Assembly (NCBI GenBank): GCA_965204525.1
Contig: OZ241994.1
Location: 3,782,001 to 3,846,000 of the forward strand
Reading direction: 5' to 3'
DNA length: 64,000 nt
Origin: Bin5 sp965204525
GTDB lineage: Bacteria > Chloroflexota > Anaerolineae > Caldilineales > Caldilineaceae
Part shown: positions 47,725 through 56,986 of the stretch, in pieces
Layout of the letters: every line of letters begins with the position of its first letter
Position numbering within the stretch: position 1 is the first letter of the stretch
The notes under the pieces: model-generated
What the model saw: only the letters and a program-made list of their open reading frames with translations
Database searches by the model: none
What the model was told of the DNA's origin: nothing
Made by a program: the position numbers and the translations under genes

Positions 47725-47829
47725 TATCGGCGTCTTCCCGCGCCGGTCTGTACCGGCCATACTTCTCTGCCGCAGGCCGCCTCGTGTCGAAACGACTGGC
47801 AAAGCGGCAGCGCGAAAGTTCGCCGCCGC

Positions 47830-48201
47830 TCAACTGCCGAGCAGGTCGCCCGGCTCGCCCTGGTTGCAGGTCGAGCATGGACACGATGCCCGCAATGAGG
47901 AAAAGCCGTAGATGCCGTTACCGTGGCCATCGGCCCAGGTAAAGCGGATTGCATAGTTGCCTACCAGCTCCGCGCTGCCAACCTGCGGATCAGGGGGCGG
48001 GCCGACAGCCAGCCGCAATGGGTCCTCTTCGGCCTGCCGTCTCTCCTCACGGCAGGACGCGCATGGACAGACGCTTCGCATCCAGGCCAGACGGTAGACG
48101 CTGCGATGCCCGTCCCCCCAATCAATGGTAAATGTTCCAGCCGACCGGTTAACCGTCAGATCAGTCGGCTGACAGGCATCCCGTGTCTGCGCCAGCCTCA
48201 T
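47830..48201 (-). CDS. DUF971-family protein (gamma-butyrobetaine hydroxylase N-domain-like)
   Basis: A 123-residue small protein of the DUF971 fold, with I-x-W-x-D-G-H ... Y-x-x-x-W-L/M-R and the second half G-N-Y-A-I-R-F-T-W-A-D-G-H. Two Cys clusters (C-P-C-A-S-C near 45-50 and C-P-C-S-T-C near 107-112) could bind zinc or an Fe-S cluster. Related domains occur in Fe-S assembly proteins and at the N-terminus of butyrobetaine hydroxylases. Its start overlaps the slipin stop by four bases, so they are coupled. The function is unproven. Confidence 0.8.
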   Translation of the reverse strand: MRLAQTRDACQPTDLTVNRSAGTFTIDWGDGHRSVYRLAWMRSVCPCASCREERRQAEEDPLRLAVGPPPDPQVGSAELVGNYAIRFTWADGHGNGIYGFSSLRASCPCSTCNQGEPGDLLGS

Positions 48202-48971
48202 CTGCCATTTCCGCCCCTGCTCATCAGGGCCTCCATCAGCTCTATGGGCAACGGAAAAACAAGCGTGCTGTTGTGTTCCGCGCTGATCTCCGTCAGCGTC
48301 TGCAAATAGCGCAACTGCAGCGCCCCAGCCTGGCTGGACATGACCTCGGCCGCCCCGGCCAGCGTCTGCGAAGCCTGCAGTTCACCCTCAGCGTGGATGA
48401 TCTTGGCGCGCTTCTCCCGCTCCGCCTCCGCCTGCCGCGCCATGGCCCGCTGCATCGACTGCGGCAGCTCCACATCCTTCACTTCGACGACACTGACCTT
48501 GACACCCCATGGCTCGGTCTGCTCGTCGATGATCTGCTGAAGCTGCTGGTTGATCTGGTCCCGCTCCGACAGCAACTCATCCAGCTCACTCTGCCCCAGA
48601 ACGGAGCGCAGTGTCGTCTGGGCAATCTGCTGGGTCGCCAGAAGATAGTTGGCCACGTTGATGACCGCATCCTCCGGGGACAGAACCCGAAAATAGCAGA
48701 CGGCATTGACTTTGACAGTCACGTTGTCCTTCGTTATGGCCTCCTGCGTCGGCACATCCAAGGTGACGACCCGCAGGTCGACCGGCCGCATCTGATCGAT
48801 AAATGGGATCAACCAGAACAGGCCGGGCCCTTTGGCGCCCGTCACCCGCCCCAATCGGAAAATAACCCCCCGCTCGTACTCCTTGACAATGCGCAATGAT
48901 GCCCGCAAAAGCCAGACCAGCAGCAGTGCGGCGACGATATAGATCGGAATGTTTGTGAGTAGGCCTTCCAT
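48198..48971 (-). CDS. SPFH/Band 7 membrane protein (slipin/stomatin-like)
   Basis: A 257-residue stomatin-like protein: one N-terminal membrane helix (about 7-26), the E-Y-E-R-G-V-I-F-R-L-G-R opening typical of slipins, the SPFH domain to about residue 185, and an Ala/Glu-rich coiled helix (about 175-225) that drives ring assembly. Slipins organise membrane microdomains and usually sit next to an NfeD gene. Here DUF971 and M50 protease genes follow instead. A role in protease quality control is possible but inferred. It heads a minus-strand group that runs to the exporter pair at 42 kb. Confidence 0.93.
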   Translation of the reverse strand: MEGLLTNIPIYIVAALLLVWLLRASLRIVKEYERGVIFRLGRVTGAKGPGLFWLIPFIDQMRPVDLRVVTLDVPTQEAITKDNVTVKVNAVCYFRVLSPEDAVINVANYLLATQQIAQTTLRSVLGQSELDELLSERDQINQQLQQIIDEQTEPWGVKVSVVEVKDVELPQSMQRAMARQAEAEREKRAKIIHAEGELQASQTLAGAAEVMSSQAGALQLRYLQTLTEISAEHNSTLVFPLPIELMEALMSRGGNGR

Positions 48972-49299
48972 TGATAGGCTCCTGTTGACAGGTCACGCCA
49001 ACGCGTGACAGCGTCCCCTGTATCATTATATCTTCTACCACACCTAGCGGCAACTGGTCTGGAACCATCCTCCTTTCTGTCCCATTTGCCCACCCGCTCC
49101 CCAGAATTGACGCGCCGTTCCCGCTCCGTCTCCTGCAACCTTCCACCATCCACTGACCACGAACCACTGACCACTGCAGTCCCCTTCCGCTCGCGGGCGC
49201 CTGCATGCGCGGGAATTGACGCAGCCCCATACAGTCGATATGATTTATTCGGAGAAGAGCGCGTGGCGTGCCTGATGACACTTGCAGAGGAAAACTTTT
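48972..49299. other. divergent intergenic region with short tandem heptamer repeat
   Basis: 328 bases between the slipin and the DUF3048 gene, with no supported gene. It must hold both promoters, but no convincing hexamer pair was found. Bases 49138-49178 contain degenerate heptamers (see that entry). Confidence 0.5.
49138..49178. repeat. degenerate heptanucleotide tandem repeat (CACTGAC-like)
   Basis: The stretch divides into AACCTTC, CACCATC, CACTGAC, CACGAAC, CACTGAC, CACTGCA: a 7-base period with core CAC-N-RAC. It lies outside any gene. It resembles short tandemly repeated heptamers found dispersed in some bacterial genomes. Other copies were not seen in this window. Confidence 0.55.
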
Positions 49300-50856
49300 A
49301 TGGCTGAAGATCCTCGTCCACCACTGTCGGGGAAATGGCTGCGGCTTGCGATCGCTGCGGCCGCACTGGCAATCATCGCAGTTGTCGCTTACATCGGCAG
49401 TGCACTCCTGTTTGGCCCAACTCTGTCTGACACCTCCTTGCTCTGGTGGAATTCCGGGGGCGGCCCCAATGGCGGGGTCGAAGCGGTCCCGACCGAGCCG
49501 GTCGCCGCCCAAACGCTGCAGGCGGTCGCCACCTTCACGCCGGCGCCCCAATCCACGCCAACCGACACACCCCCGCCCATCCCGACCGGCACACCCACGC
49601 CGGCCTACCCGGAGGCGGTCGTACTCACCGAGACGCTGAACCTGCGGGCCGGGCCGGGTACCGTTTACGGCATTGTCGGCCAGGTGCTGGCGGGGCAGCG
49701 ATTCCGCATCACAGCCCGCAACGAGGCCAGCGACTGGCTGAAGATCTGCTGCCCCGCGGGCGCCAATCGAGAAAGCTGGATCAGCGCCGACTTCGCACAG
49801 AGCAATCTGCCGCCTTCGAGCCTGCCTGTTGCCCAGGCTCCGCCAACGCCGACGCCAACCGCCACGATCGACGCGCCCACTATCGACGAGGTCGATCTCA
49901 CCCTGCCGGCCCAGGGAGGATTTGACTCGCCCAGTGGCGTGAATCCACTGACGGGCCAACCCTTGGAGGCCGCACGCCGGGGGCTGCGGCCGGTCATTGT
50001 CTGCGTCAACAACGACATCGCCGCCCGTCCGCAGTATGGTATCAGCCAGGCCGATGTAATGTATGAATTTCTGATGGAAGGGTTAAGCCTGACACGGTTC
50101 AGCGCGGTCTACTACGGCGCCGACAGCGAGGTAATCGGGCCCGTGCGCAGCGCCCGCCTGCTCAACTACTACCTCGGCGCACTGTATGACGCGGGACTGT
50201 TCTGCTCCGGGGCCAGTGACGGCGTGCGCTATCAGCTCAAGAACAACAATACGCTCTTTCCCTATCTGGACCTGGATCTGGACGACCCGGAGAGTACCCG
50301 CTACGCCCGCTCCGTTGGCAACGACTATCGCACGCGCCTGCGTACCAGCAGCGAGATGCTGCGCCTCTGGCTCGCAGATTGGGCTGTCGAGCGGGCGCCG
50401 TCCATTCAGGGATTTACCTTTGGCGGCTCGGCTGCCGGCGGCGCATCCGCCAACTCGATCCGGATCCCCTATCCCTCAGTCACGGCCAGCCAGGTTGCCT
50501 ATCGCTACGACGCCGGCAGCGGGCGCTATCTGCGCTCATTGGGGGGTGTTGTCCATCGGGACAGCAACAGCGGCCAGCAGATCGCGGTCGAAAATGTTAT
50601 CGTCCAGTACATGCCTCACACGCCTGTGAATATCGTGGAAGACGCCTACGGCAACCTCAGCCTCCTTATCAACCCCTTCGGCGCCGGGAGAGCCATCATC
50701 TTCCGCGACGGTCTCGCTTATGAAGGGACCTGGCGCAACGACAGGAGTGGGGAGCTGCCCCGTTTCTTCGCGGCAGACGGCGTCGAGATTCCCCTGAAGC
50801 CGGGACGGTCGTGGATCAGCATCGTCCCATTTTCATATGGGATCGCCTATGAGTAA
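49300..50856 (+). CDS. membrane-anchored SH3-domain/DUF3048 protein
   Basis: A 518-residue protein anchored by one N-terminal helix (about 15-40). A Thr/Pro-rich linker (about 75-105) leads to a bacterial SH3 domain (about 108-165, with L-N-L-R-A-G-P-G). A second linker is followed by a DUF3048 domain (about 215-515) with N-P-L-T-G, V-N-N-D, R-P-Q-Y-G-I-S-Q-A-D and G-P-V-R-S-A-R. DUF3048 is related to Bacillus YerB, a lipoprotein of unknown role. SH3 domains of this type often bind cell-wall peptides. ATG 49300 follows AGAGG at 9 bases. A cell-wall role is inferred from the domains only. Confidence 0.85.
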   Translation: MAEDPRPPLSGKWLRLAIAAAALAIIAVVAYIGSALLFGPTLSDTSLLWWNSGGGPNGGVEAVPTEPVAAQTLQAVATFTPAPQSTPTDTPPPIPTGTPTPAYPEAVVLTETLNLRAGPGTVYGIVGQVLAGQRFRITARNEASDWLKICCPAGANRESWISADFAQSNLPPSSLPVAQAPPTPTPTATIDAPTIDEVDLTLPAQGGFDSPSGVNPLTGQPLEAARRGLRPVIVCVNNDIAARPQYGISQADVMYEFLMEGLSLTRFSAVYYGADSEVIGPVRSARLLNYYLGALYDAGLFCSGASDGVRYQLKNNNTLFPYLDLDLDDPESTRYARSVGNDYRTRLRTSSEMLRLWLADWAVERAPSIQGFTFGGSAAGGASANSIRIPYPSVTASQVAYRYDAGSGRYLRSLGGVVHRDSNSGQQIAVENVIVQYMPHTPVNIVEDAYGNLSLLINPFGAGRAIIFRDGLAYEGTWRNDRSGELPRFFAADGVEIPLKPGRSWISIVPFSYGIAYE

Positions 50857-50913
50857 ACGTCGCATTGCAACACTTTGGAGGTTCGGCTGCCAGGCCGGGC
50901 TGACGTCACAGCC

Positions 50914-52062
50914 TCAGTCCAAGTCATAGCGGTGCAGCAGATACGTCTCCCGGCTCAAGAGCCCCATGGCTTTCAGGAAGGCCGAGCCGGCGCGGGCGGT
51001 TGAGGGCAGCGGCCCCGCTGTCACCGTCTGCCAACCGCTCGCGGGGCCCGCCGACAGCATCTGCTGCCACAACTGTCTGCCGACTCCCCGCTGCCGATAC
51101 TCCTGATCAACCCCCATAAACAGGATGCGCACAGAACGCGGCTGCCGCAGTTCTAGGGACTGCAGCAGCAACCGCCCCAGCGGAGAGCGTCCGCCCCGAC
51201 TGCGGCGCAGGGGGCCGCTGCCGTCCGGCTGTGCCAGAAGATAGCCCACCGGTTTGCCATCGACCTCCGCCATCCATGCCAGCACCGGGCGGCGCAGGAT
51301 CCACCAGAGCAAAAACTGCGTCTCCGGCCCATCCGGGAGCGGGAAATCTGCCCATGCAGGCACTGTCTGGCTGAAAAGCGGCAGCAAGTCAGCAGCCAAC
51401 TGGTTCGGGTCCAGGGGGTGAATGACTGCCGGGCCGGGAACCGGCGCCCCTGTATCTGTGTATGCGCCCGGCTCCATCGTGAAAAGCAGACTGCGTCCCA
51501 ACGGCCGGCAAACGGTCGAAAACAGCTCAGGCACATAGGGTGGGGCATACGGCGCATGCAATGGCGGCTCAAGATGGAACTGATCCTGCAGCACGCCTGT
51601 TCCCAGGTAGGGAGACAGCCCAACGGGCAGAATCAGACGGCGAATTCCCTCATGCCCGACATGCTCCTGCACCGCGTGCAAAAGACGCTCCAGGCTCTCC
51701 CGGTTATTGGCTGCGTGCAGCATTGCCAGATGCGCAGTGCTGTCGGTGCGGCGCGGGTCGATCAGAACAACCGCGGCCGCAACCGGCTCCTCCATCAGAA
51801 CCCCCTGATTGATGTTCGGGAACGGCTGATCGCTGACATTGGCCTGCCGGCGCCGCGGTAGAGCTTCAACGACCACATAATGGGGCTGGCTGCGTTCCAG
51901 GTGCGCGAACTGCTTGGACACGACCGCCTGCCGCAACCGGCTCCACGCCGGCGGTGTCCAGCGCGAGTCGTCGGCGTAGATGCGCCACCATTTGCGTAGA
52001 AAACCTGCGCGCCCCCAATATCCTTCGGCTGTCTCAACCCGAAAATTGAAATACTGTGCCAT
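50914..52062 (-). CDS. GNAT-like acetyltransferase-domain protein
   Basis: About 382 residues. The C-terminal 150 residues have a GNAT-like core. The acetyl-CoA loop reads V-D-Q-E-Y-R-Q-R-G-V-G-R-Q-L-W (about 325-340), the position of the Q/R-x-x-G-x-G/A motif, preceded by a strand with M-A-E-V-D-G-K-P-V-G-Y. The N-terminal 200 residues probably form a second, degenerate GNAT-like half, but I do not recognise them. The ATG at 52062 is used. A TTG five codons upstream is possible, and neither has a good Shine-Dalgarno. The substrate is unknown. It lies next to the dnaA control region on the opposite strand. Confidence 0.65.
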   Translation of the reverse strand: MAQYFNFRVETAEGYWGRAGFLRKWWRIYADDSRWTPPAWSRLRQAVVSKQFAHLERSQPHYVVVEALPRRRQANVSDQPFPNINQGVLMEEPVAAAVVLIDPRRTDSTAHLAMLHAANNRESLERLLHAVQEHVGHEGIRRLILPVGLSPYLGTGVLQDQFHLEPPLHAPYAPPYVPELFSTVCRPLGRSLLFTMEPGAYTDTGAPVPGPAVIHPLDPNQLAADLLPLFSQTVPAWADFPLPDGPETQFLLWWILRRPVLAWMAEVDGKPVGYLLAQPDGSGPLRRSRGGRSPLGRLLLQSLELRQPRSVRILFMGVDQEYRQRGVGRQLWQQMLSAGPASGWQTVTAGPLPSTARAGSAFLKAMGLLSRETYLLHRYDLD

Positions 52063-52100
52063 TTTTGACGCCGCCAAAGCTTACGAACTGGGGAAAACCA

Positions 52101-52150
52101 TGGGGATAACTCCCGGCAATTCGGGATAACTGCTGCCATGATGCGGATAA
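52101..52150. promoter_or_regulatory. cluster of three DnaA-box-like sites
   Basis: TGGGGATAA (52101-52109), TCGGGATAA (52121-52129) and TGCGGATAA (52142-52150), all in the same orientation, match TGTGGATAA at 8, 7 and 8 of 9 positions. Each is followed by CT. They are spaced 20 and 21 bases, two helical turns, so DnaA could bind them on one face. Confidence 0.6.
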
Positions 52151-52344
52151 CTCTACTGTTTGTCTACGAACAGGAATCGATCTCCCTACTCACCCCGAAA
52201 TTTCAAAACGTATTGACCCCGTCAGCGTAGTAGAAATTCGCCTATATTGAATGAAATCCTCACCAGGCGCCATATATAGTAACAATCAGACGTCTCTTAA
52301 CTGTTTCACGGGCGGATTGTTCGGGCCTTTCATCCTCATTGCGA

Positions 52345-52373
52345 TTGTCTGCCGCTGCCGTATTTGATACACT
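52345..52373 (+). promoter_or_regulatory. possible dnaA promoter
   Basis: TTGTCT (52345-52350), 17 bases, TACACT (52368-52373). Both are four-of-six matches. The -10 hexamer is identical to that of the recA candidate promoter. It gives a leader of about 115 nt before the TTG start. Confidence 0.35.
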
Positions 52374-52493
52374 ACTTATTCATATTCGTCTATCTCTTGC
52401 CCTCCCTTTCGCCTGTTTTTCTGTATCTGCGCGAACAAAAATCCCTTGCGCTTCGTCATTTATTGAGGAACAGGAGAGTGAAAAGGAGCTGTT

Positions 52494-54206
52494 TTGAATA
52501 CAGACTGGCAATCCGTATCCTCATCACGTCGCAGTGACAACCCACTGTACGAACGCGCTCAGCCTTCTTCGCCCCGGTCAACCGGGACCCTGCCGGAAGA
52601 TCAGGAGAGGGCGGAACAAGCAGAGCAGTCCGAATTACAGACGGGAGCCGCCTCCGCTGACGAGCAGATTCAGGCAGTTGACGAAGATCTGAATCCCGAA
52701 GATATCTGGCAGAAAACGCTGCACGAACTGGCGTTGCAGATGCCTGCCACCACCTTTGAAACGTGGGTGCGCGACACATCCATCATCGGTTACAAAGAAG
52801 GCGAATTCACCGTCGGCGCGCCCCATGCCTGGGCCCGGGATTGGCTGCAGAGCCGTCTGCGCAACAAGATCAAAGGCATTCTGAATCAGTTGACTGGTCG
52901 TTCGGTGCAGGTCTTCTTTGAAGTGCGCCCCCAACCGCAGAAGCGGTCCGAATCGCCGGAGTCGGCGCCTCTGTATGCGGATGTGCCGCACGCGGCGCCT
53001 GAAGCGGCGCCCGAAACAGTGTCGAAGCCCGCACAAGTCGGCTCCACCGTCGCTGGCAGCGCCAACCCGGCCGGTCGTGTACAGACCAATCCCCCGCGCC
53101 GCCGCGATGCGGTTCAGACCCCCGCTGCGGCTGCCGTAACCAGGTCAGACGCGGCGCTTCAGAGCGGCGTGTTCAATCCCCGCTATACCTTCGACACCTT
53201 CGTGGTCGGAAACCATAACCGTCTGGCCCACGCCGCGGCCCAGTCCATTGTGGAACAACCTGGCCATCGCTTCAACCCGCTCTTTGTGTATGGAGGTGTC
53301 GGCTTGGGAAAGACACATCTCCTCCACGCGATTGGCCACGCCATGACAAGACACGGAATGCAGGTGCTTTACTGTTCGTCGGAACAGTTTACAAACGATC
53401 TCATCAGCGCCATTCGCCAGCAGAACACCGAAGAGTATCGCAACAAATACCGCCAGGTGGACCTTCTTCTGATCGATGATATTCAGTTTATCGGCGGCAA
53501 AGAAAGTACGCAAGAGGAGTTCTTCCACACCTTTAATCATCTCCATGCCGGCGGCCGTCAGGTGGTGATCAGCAGTGATCGACCGCCGAAGGAGATCGCG
53601 ACCCTGGAAGCCCGCCTGCGCAGCCGTTTCGAAGGGGGCCTGCAGGCCGATATTTCGCAACCGGATCTGGAAACCCGCGTCGCCATTTTGCAATCGAAGG
53701 CCCAGTCGATCAACCAGACCATCTCGAACGACGTGCTGATGCTGATCGCAGAACGGGTGGAGAGCAACATCCGAGAGTTGGAAGGCGCGCTCAATCGCCT
53801 CATCATTCAGGCCCCCTTCCACGACAGGCAGCTGGACCGGTCCGTGGCCGAAGGCATACTGGATACGCTCGTACCACAGCGGCGGCCCCGCGAAGCCGCC
53901 AGCGTCGTACAGATCGTTGCCAGGCATTTCCATCTGACCGAAGAAGCCCTGCTCGGACGGTCGCGCACGAAGGAGATCGCCAACGCCCGTCAAATGGCAA
54001 TGTACCTGCTGCGGGAAGAAAACGGTCTGTCGCTGATCAACATCGGCGAACTTCTGGGTGGGCGGGATCACAGCACCGTTCGCCACGGCGTGGAGAAAGT
54101 TGCCCAGGATATTGAACGGGATGAAGGGGTTCGCAGAGAAGTCGTGGCCTTGCGGGAGAAGATATACGAGCCGCCCGGTTCATGGGGACCAGGCAAAAGC
54201 AAGTGA
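52494..54206 (+). CDS. dnaA: chromosomal replication initiator protein DnaA
   Basis: A 570-residue DnaA, long for the family (about 450-480). Domain I (I-W-Q-K-T-L... T-F-E-T-W) begins only at about residue 70, after a Ser/Glu-rich extension. A linker of about 80 residues (145-225) precedes the AAA+ domain, with Walker A GGVGLGKT at 267-274, Walker B L-L-L-I-D-D-I-Q-F and a sensor region. Domain IV has the DNA-binding signature G-R-D-H-S-T-V-R-H-G near residues 523-532. TTG 52494 is the start, with AAGGAG five bases upstream. It is followed by recA and not dnaN. It initiates replication by binding DnaA boxes, three candidates of which lie upstream. Confidence 0.96.
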   Translation: MNTDWQSVSSSRRSDNPLYERAQPSSPRSTGTLPEDQERAEQAEQSELQTGAASADEQIQAVDEDLNPEDIWQKTLHELALQMPATTFETWVRDTSIIGYKEGEFTVGAPHAWARDWLQSRLRNKIKGILNQLTGRSVQVFFEVRPQPQKRSESPESAPLYADVPHAAPEAAPETVSKPAQVGSTVAGSANPAGRVQTNPPRRRDAVQTPAAAAVTRSDAALQSGVFNPRYTFDTFVVGNHNRLAHAAAQSIVEQPGHRFNPLFVYGGVGLGKTHLLHAIGHAMTRHGMQVLYCSSEQFTNDLISAIRQQNTEEYRNKYRQVDLLLIDDIQFIGGKESTQEEFFHTFNHLHAGGRQVVISSDRPPKEIATLEARLRSRFEGGLQADISQPDLETRVAILQSKAQSINQTISNDVLMLIAERVESNIRELEGALNRLIIQAPFHDRQLDRSVAEGILDTLVPQRRPREAASVVQIVARHFHLTEEALLGRSRTKEIANARQMAMYLLREENGLSLINIGELLGGRDHSTVRHGVEKVAQDIERDEGVRREVVALREKIYEPPGSWGPGKSK

Positions 54207-54292
54207 CAAAGTTCCGGATCCGCGCCGTCTGAAAATGGTTCGCTGGAAACGCCCACCGAACCCGTAGCATAGTTCCCTCTCTTTTAAGGCGC

Positions 54293-54321
54293 TTGCATAC
54301 TCCTTGCATATACAGTACACT
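54293..54321 (+). promoter_or_regulatory. candidate recA promoter
   Basis: TTGCAT (54293-54298), 17 bases, TACACT (54316-54321), within a CTTGCATA direct repeat. The leader would be about 175 nt. I looked for an SOS/LexA site. No clean known palindrome (GAAC-N4-GTTC or the E. coli type) is present. Confidence 0.45.
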
Positions 54322-54503
54322 TGGAAACAGAATCATAACTCTGCCACCGAGTAGCCAAGCTGCATAATTGGTCGCCATGATCTGCTGCCATATGGCAGCG
54401 ATAAGATGATGCCACCGCCGATTCAGCGAAGCTCTGTCACGGTGGTATCAATCTTTTTGGAACCTCTATTCGGCTCTGGGCCGGTAGAGCACTGGAGCCT
54501 GCG

Positions 54504-55526
<1,023 letters not shown>

Positions 55527-56146
55527 CAAAGTTCCGCTACGGGACGACATGCCCAGTGCAGGCAGTATGCACTGAATTCATCTATCTTGTTCCTTTATGT
55601 GCAAACATGCACAGGAGTTCACAATACGCCGAAAGGTCTCAAACGTCGCACGTGTTGCCATAATTGAAAACGCTCACCACAGCGCTCTCAAATTGGACGC
55701 GATTTTGTGCTGACACACTACCGCCAAAACCAGAACAGCGCCCAAAACCTGCTTATTCCATTTTATCAGGGGATGCCCTGGGTCGCTGGCGCAACTGAAC
55801 AGATAATTTGGCAGACGTTCGCTAAACTGTTGATCGCCAATGGCAGATCGAACGTCATAACGAGTGTTGATGTAATGCCGGCTGTTGACACGGAGATTTA
55901 GACGCACAGATATCTTCTCACCGCGACCCTCCCCCATTTGCGATGTGGCCAAGCCCATCCTGAATCGGTGAGTTGTGTAATGCAACAGCAGGTGTCCAAT
56001 TAAAATCGCCACCATCGAGGCGCAACGCTGAACTGATGCGTCTTTTTTGGCATAGCCTGATCTGGAGACGAAGACTCAGGCGATGCCGTTTTGAGACTTT
56101 CAAGTCGCTGTGGTCTATGGCCACGGCATTTTTTTTCGGGTCGATT
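55527..56146. other. recA-recX intergenic region with two hairpins
   Basis: 620 bases with no convincing gene. Open frames of 60-110 codons on both strands have no recognisable domain and no good ribosome site. Two hairpins lie near the end: GGCAT..GCCTGA/TCAGGC..ATGCC at 56049-56087, and CTGTGG/CCACGG at 56109-56126 followed by a T8 run, which could end the recA transcript. The base composition is more A/T-rich than the flanking genes. Confidence 0.5.
56109..56136 (+). terminator. weak intrinsic terminator before recX
   Basis: A six-pair stem (CTGTGG/CCACGG, seven-base loop) is followed within three bases by eight T. It lies only 11 bases before the recX start, so it may serve as partial termination or attenuation. 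Confidence 0.4.
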
Positions 56147-56842
56147 ATGACAGGCAGAACGATTACAGCGTTGCGTTTCCAGAAGAGAGACAGGGAACGA
56201 GTCAATCTCTTTTTGGACAGCGAATACGCGTTCCCGTTGCCGGCGCTGGAAGCCGCCCAACTGAGGATTGGCCAGCAGCTCAGTGAGCAGGAGATCGAGG
56301 CGTTGAGAGCCGTCGATCTGCGCAGCCGCGGCTACAACAGGGCACTGCGTTTTCTGGCAGTGCGTCCCCGCAGCCAGGTGGAAGTGCGCCGCAATCTCCA
56401 GGCGTACCGGCCAAGGGACGGGCGGCGCCTGGCCGAGTCACAGATCGAATGGATTATCGCGAAGCTGCAAGAGTGGCAGTACCTCGACGACCGGGAATTC
56501 GCCCGCTTCTGGGTAGAGCAACGCAATCGATTCCGGCCTGTTGCCCCGAGGGCGCTGCGATACGAGTTGCGCCAAAAAGGTGTCGACGATAGCGTTGCCC
56601 ACGAAATTATCGACGAACTGAGTGACGCGACTTCGGCCTGCGAAGCCGCTGCCCGCAGCCGTCTGTACAGGTGGCAAGAGGAGACCAACCCTGTTCAGTT
56701 TCGCAGAAAAATGGGCAGCTTTCTGCAGCGCCGGGGTTTTGACTGGGAAGTGGCCCGGGGCGTGATCGACCGAATCTGGCAAGAGTTGGAAGAGGGGCGC
56801 GTCCTGTCCCACGCCGTTCAGGAAAAGCGGTATGAAGGGTGA
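56147..56842 (+). CDS. recX: regulatory protein RecX
   Basis: A 231-residue RecX, modulator of RecA filaments. The N-terminal 60 residues (R-V-N-L-F-L-D-S-E-Y-A-F-x-L-P) are typical of the long Gram-positive/Chloroflexota form. Then come the three-helix repeats with R-x-L-A-V-R-P-R-S-Q-V-E-V-R-R-N-L and L-Q-E-W-Q-Y-L-D-D-R-E-F-A-R-F-W-V. ATG 56147 is chosen because the family homology begins there. A longer frame from 55973 runs through the hairpin and terminator region. The Shine-Dalgarno is weak. Its place after recA supports the call. Confidence 0.88.
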   Translation: MTGRTITALRFQKRDRERVNLFLDSEYAFPLPALEAAQLRIGQQLSEQEIEALRAVDLRSRGYNRALRFLAVRPRSQVEVRRNLQAYRPRDGRRLAESQIEWIIAKLQEWQYLDDREFARFWVEQRNRFRPVAPRALRYELRQKGVDDSVAHEIIDELSDATSACEAAARSRLYRWQEETNPVQFRRKMGSFLQRRGFDWEVARGVIDRIWQELEEGRVLSHAVQEKRYEG

Positions 56843-56986
56843 GCTGGATGGCATTGCCACTGCAGCAACAGTGATCGAATAAGGGTTCAGGCGTATGAAT
56901 GGAGGGAAGAATAAGATACGCATGCATCCAAGCGGCGCAGCCATAACTGTTTCAGGTTGTGCGCATCCAAACCAAGGGGTTCGGAT

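Larger units (their letters stand above)
52063..52493. other. dnaA upstream region, candidate oriC or dnaA autoregulatory region
   Basis: About 430 bases with no gene. It contains three DnaA-box-like sites at 52101-52150 and then an A/T-richer stretch (about 52195-52470) ending at dnaA. DnaA boxes plus an A/T-rich tract next to dnaA is the usual plan of a bacterial origin, but three weak boxes would be few, and dnaN, the common neighbour, is absent. Confidence 0.45.

Noticed and set aside
55674..56015. 113-codon minus-strand frame considered as a transposase remnant
   Set aside because: No catalytic motif, no terminal inverted repeats and no target duplication could be found around it.
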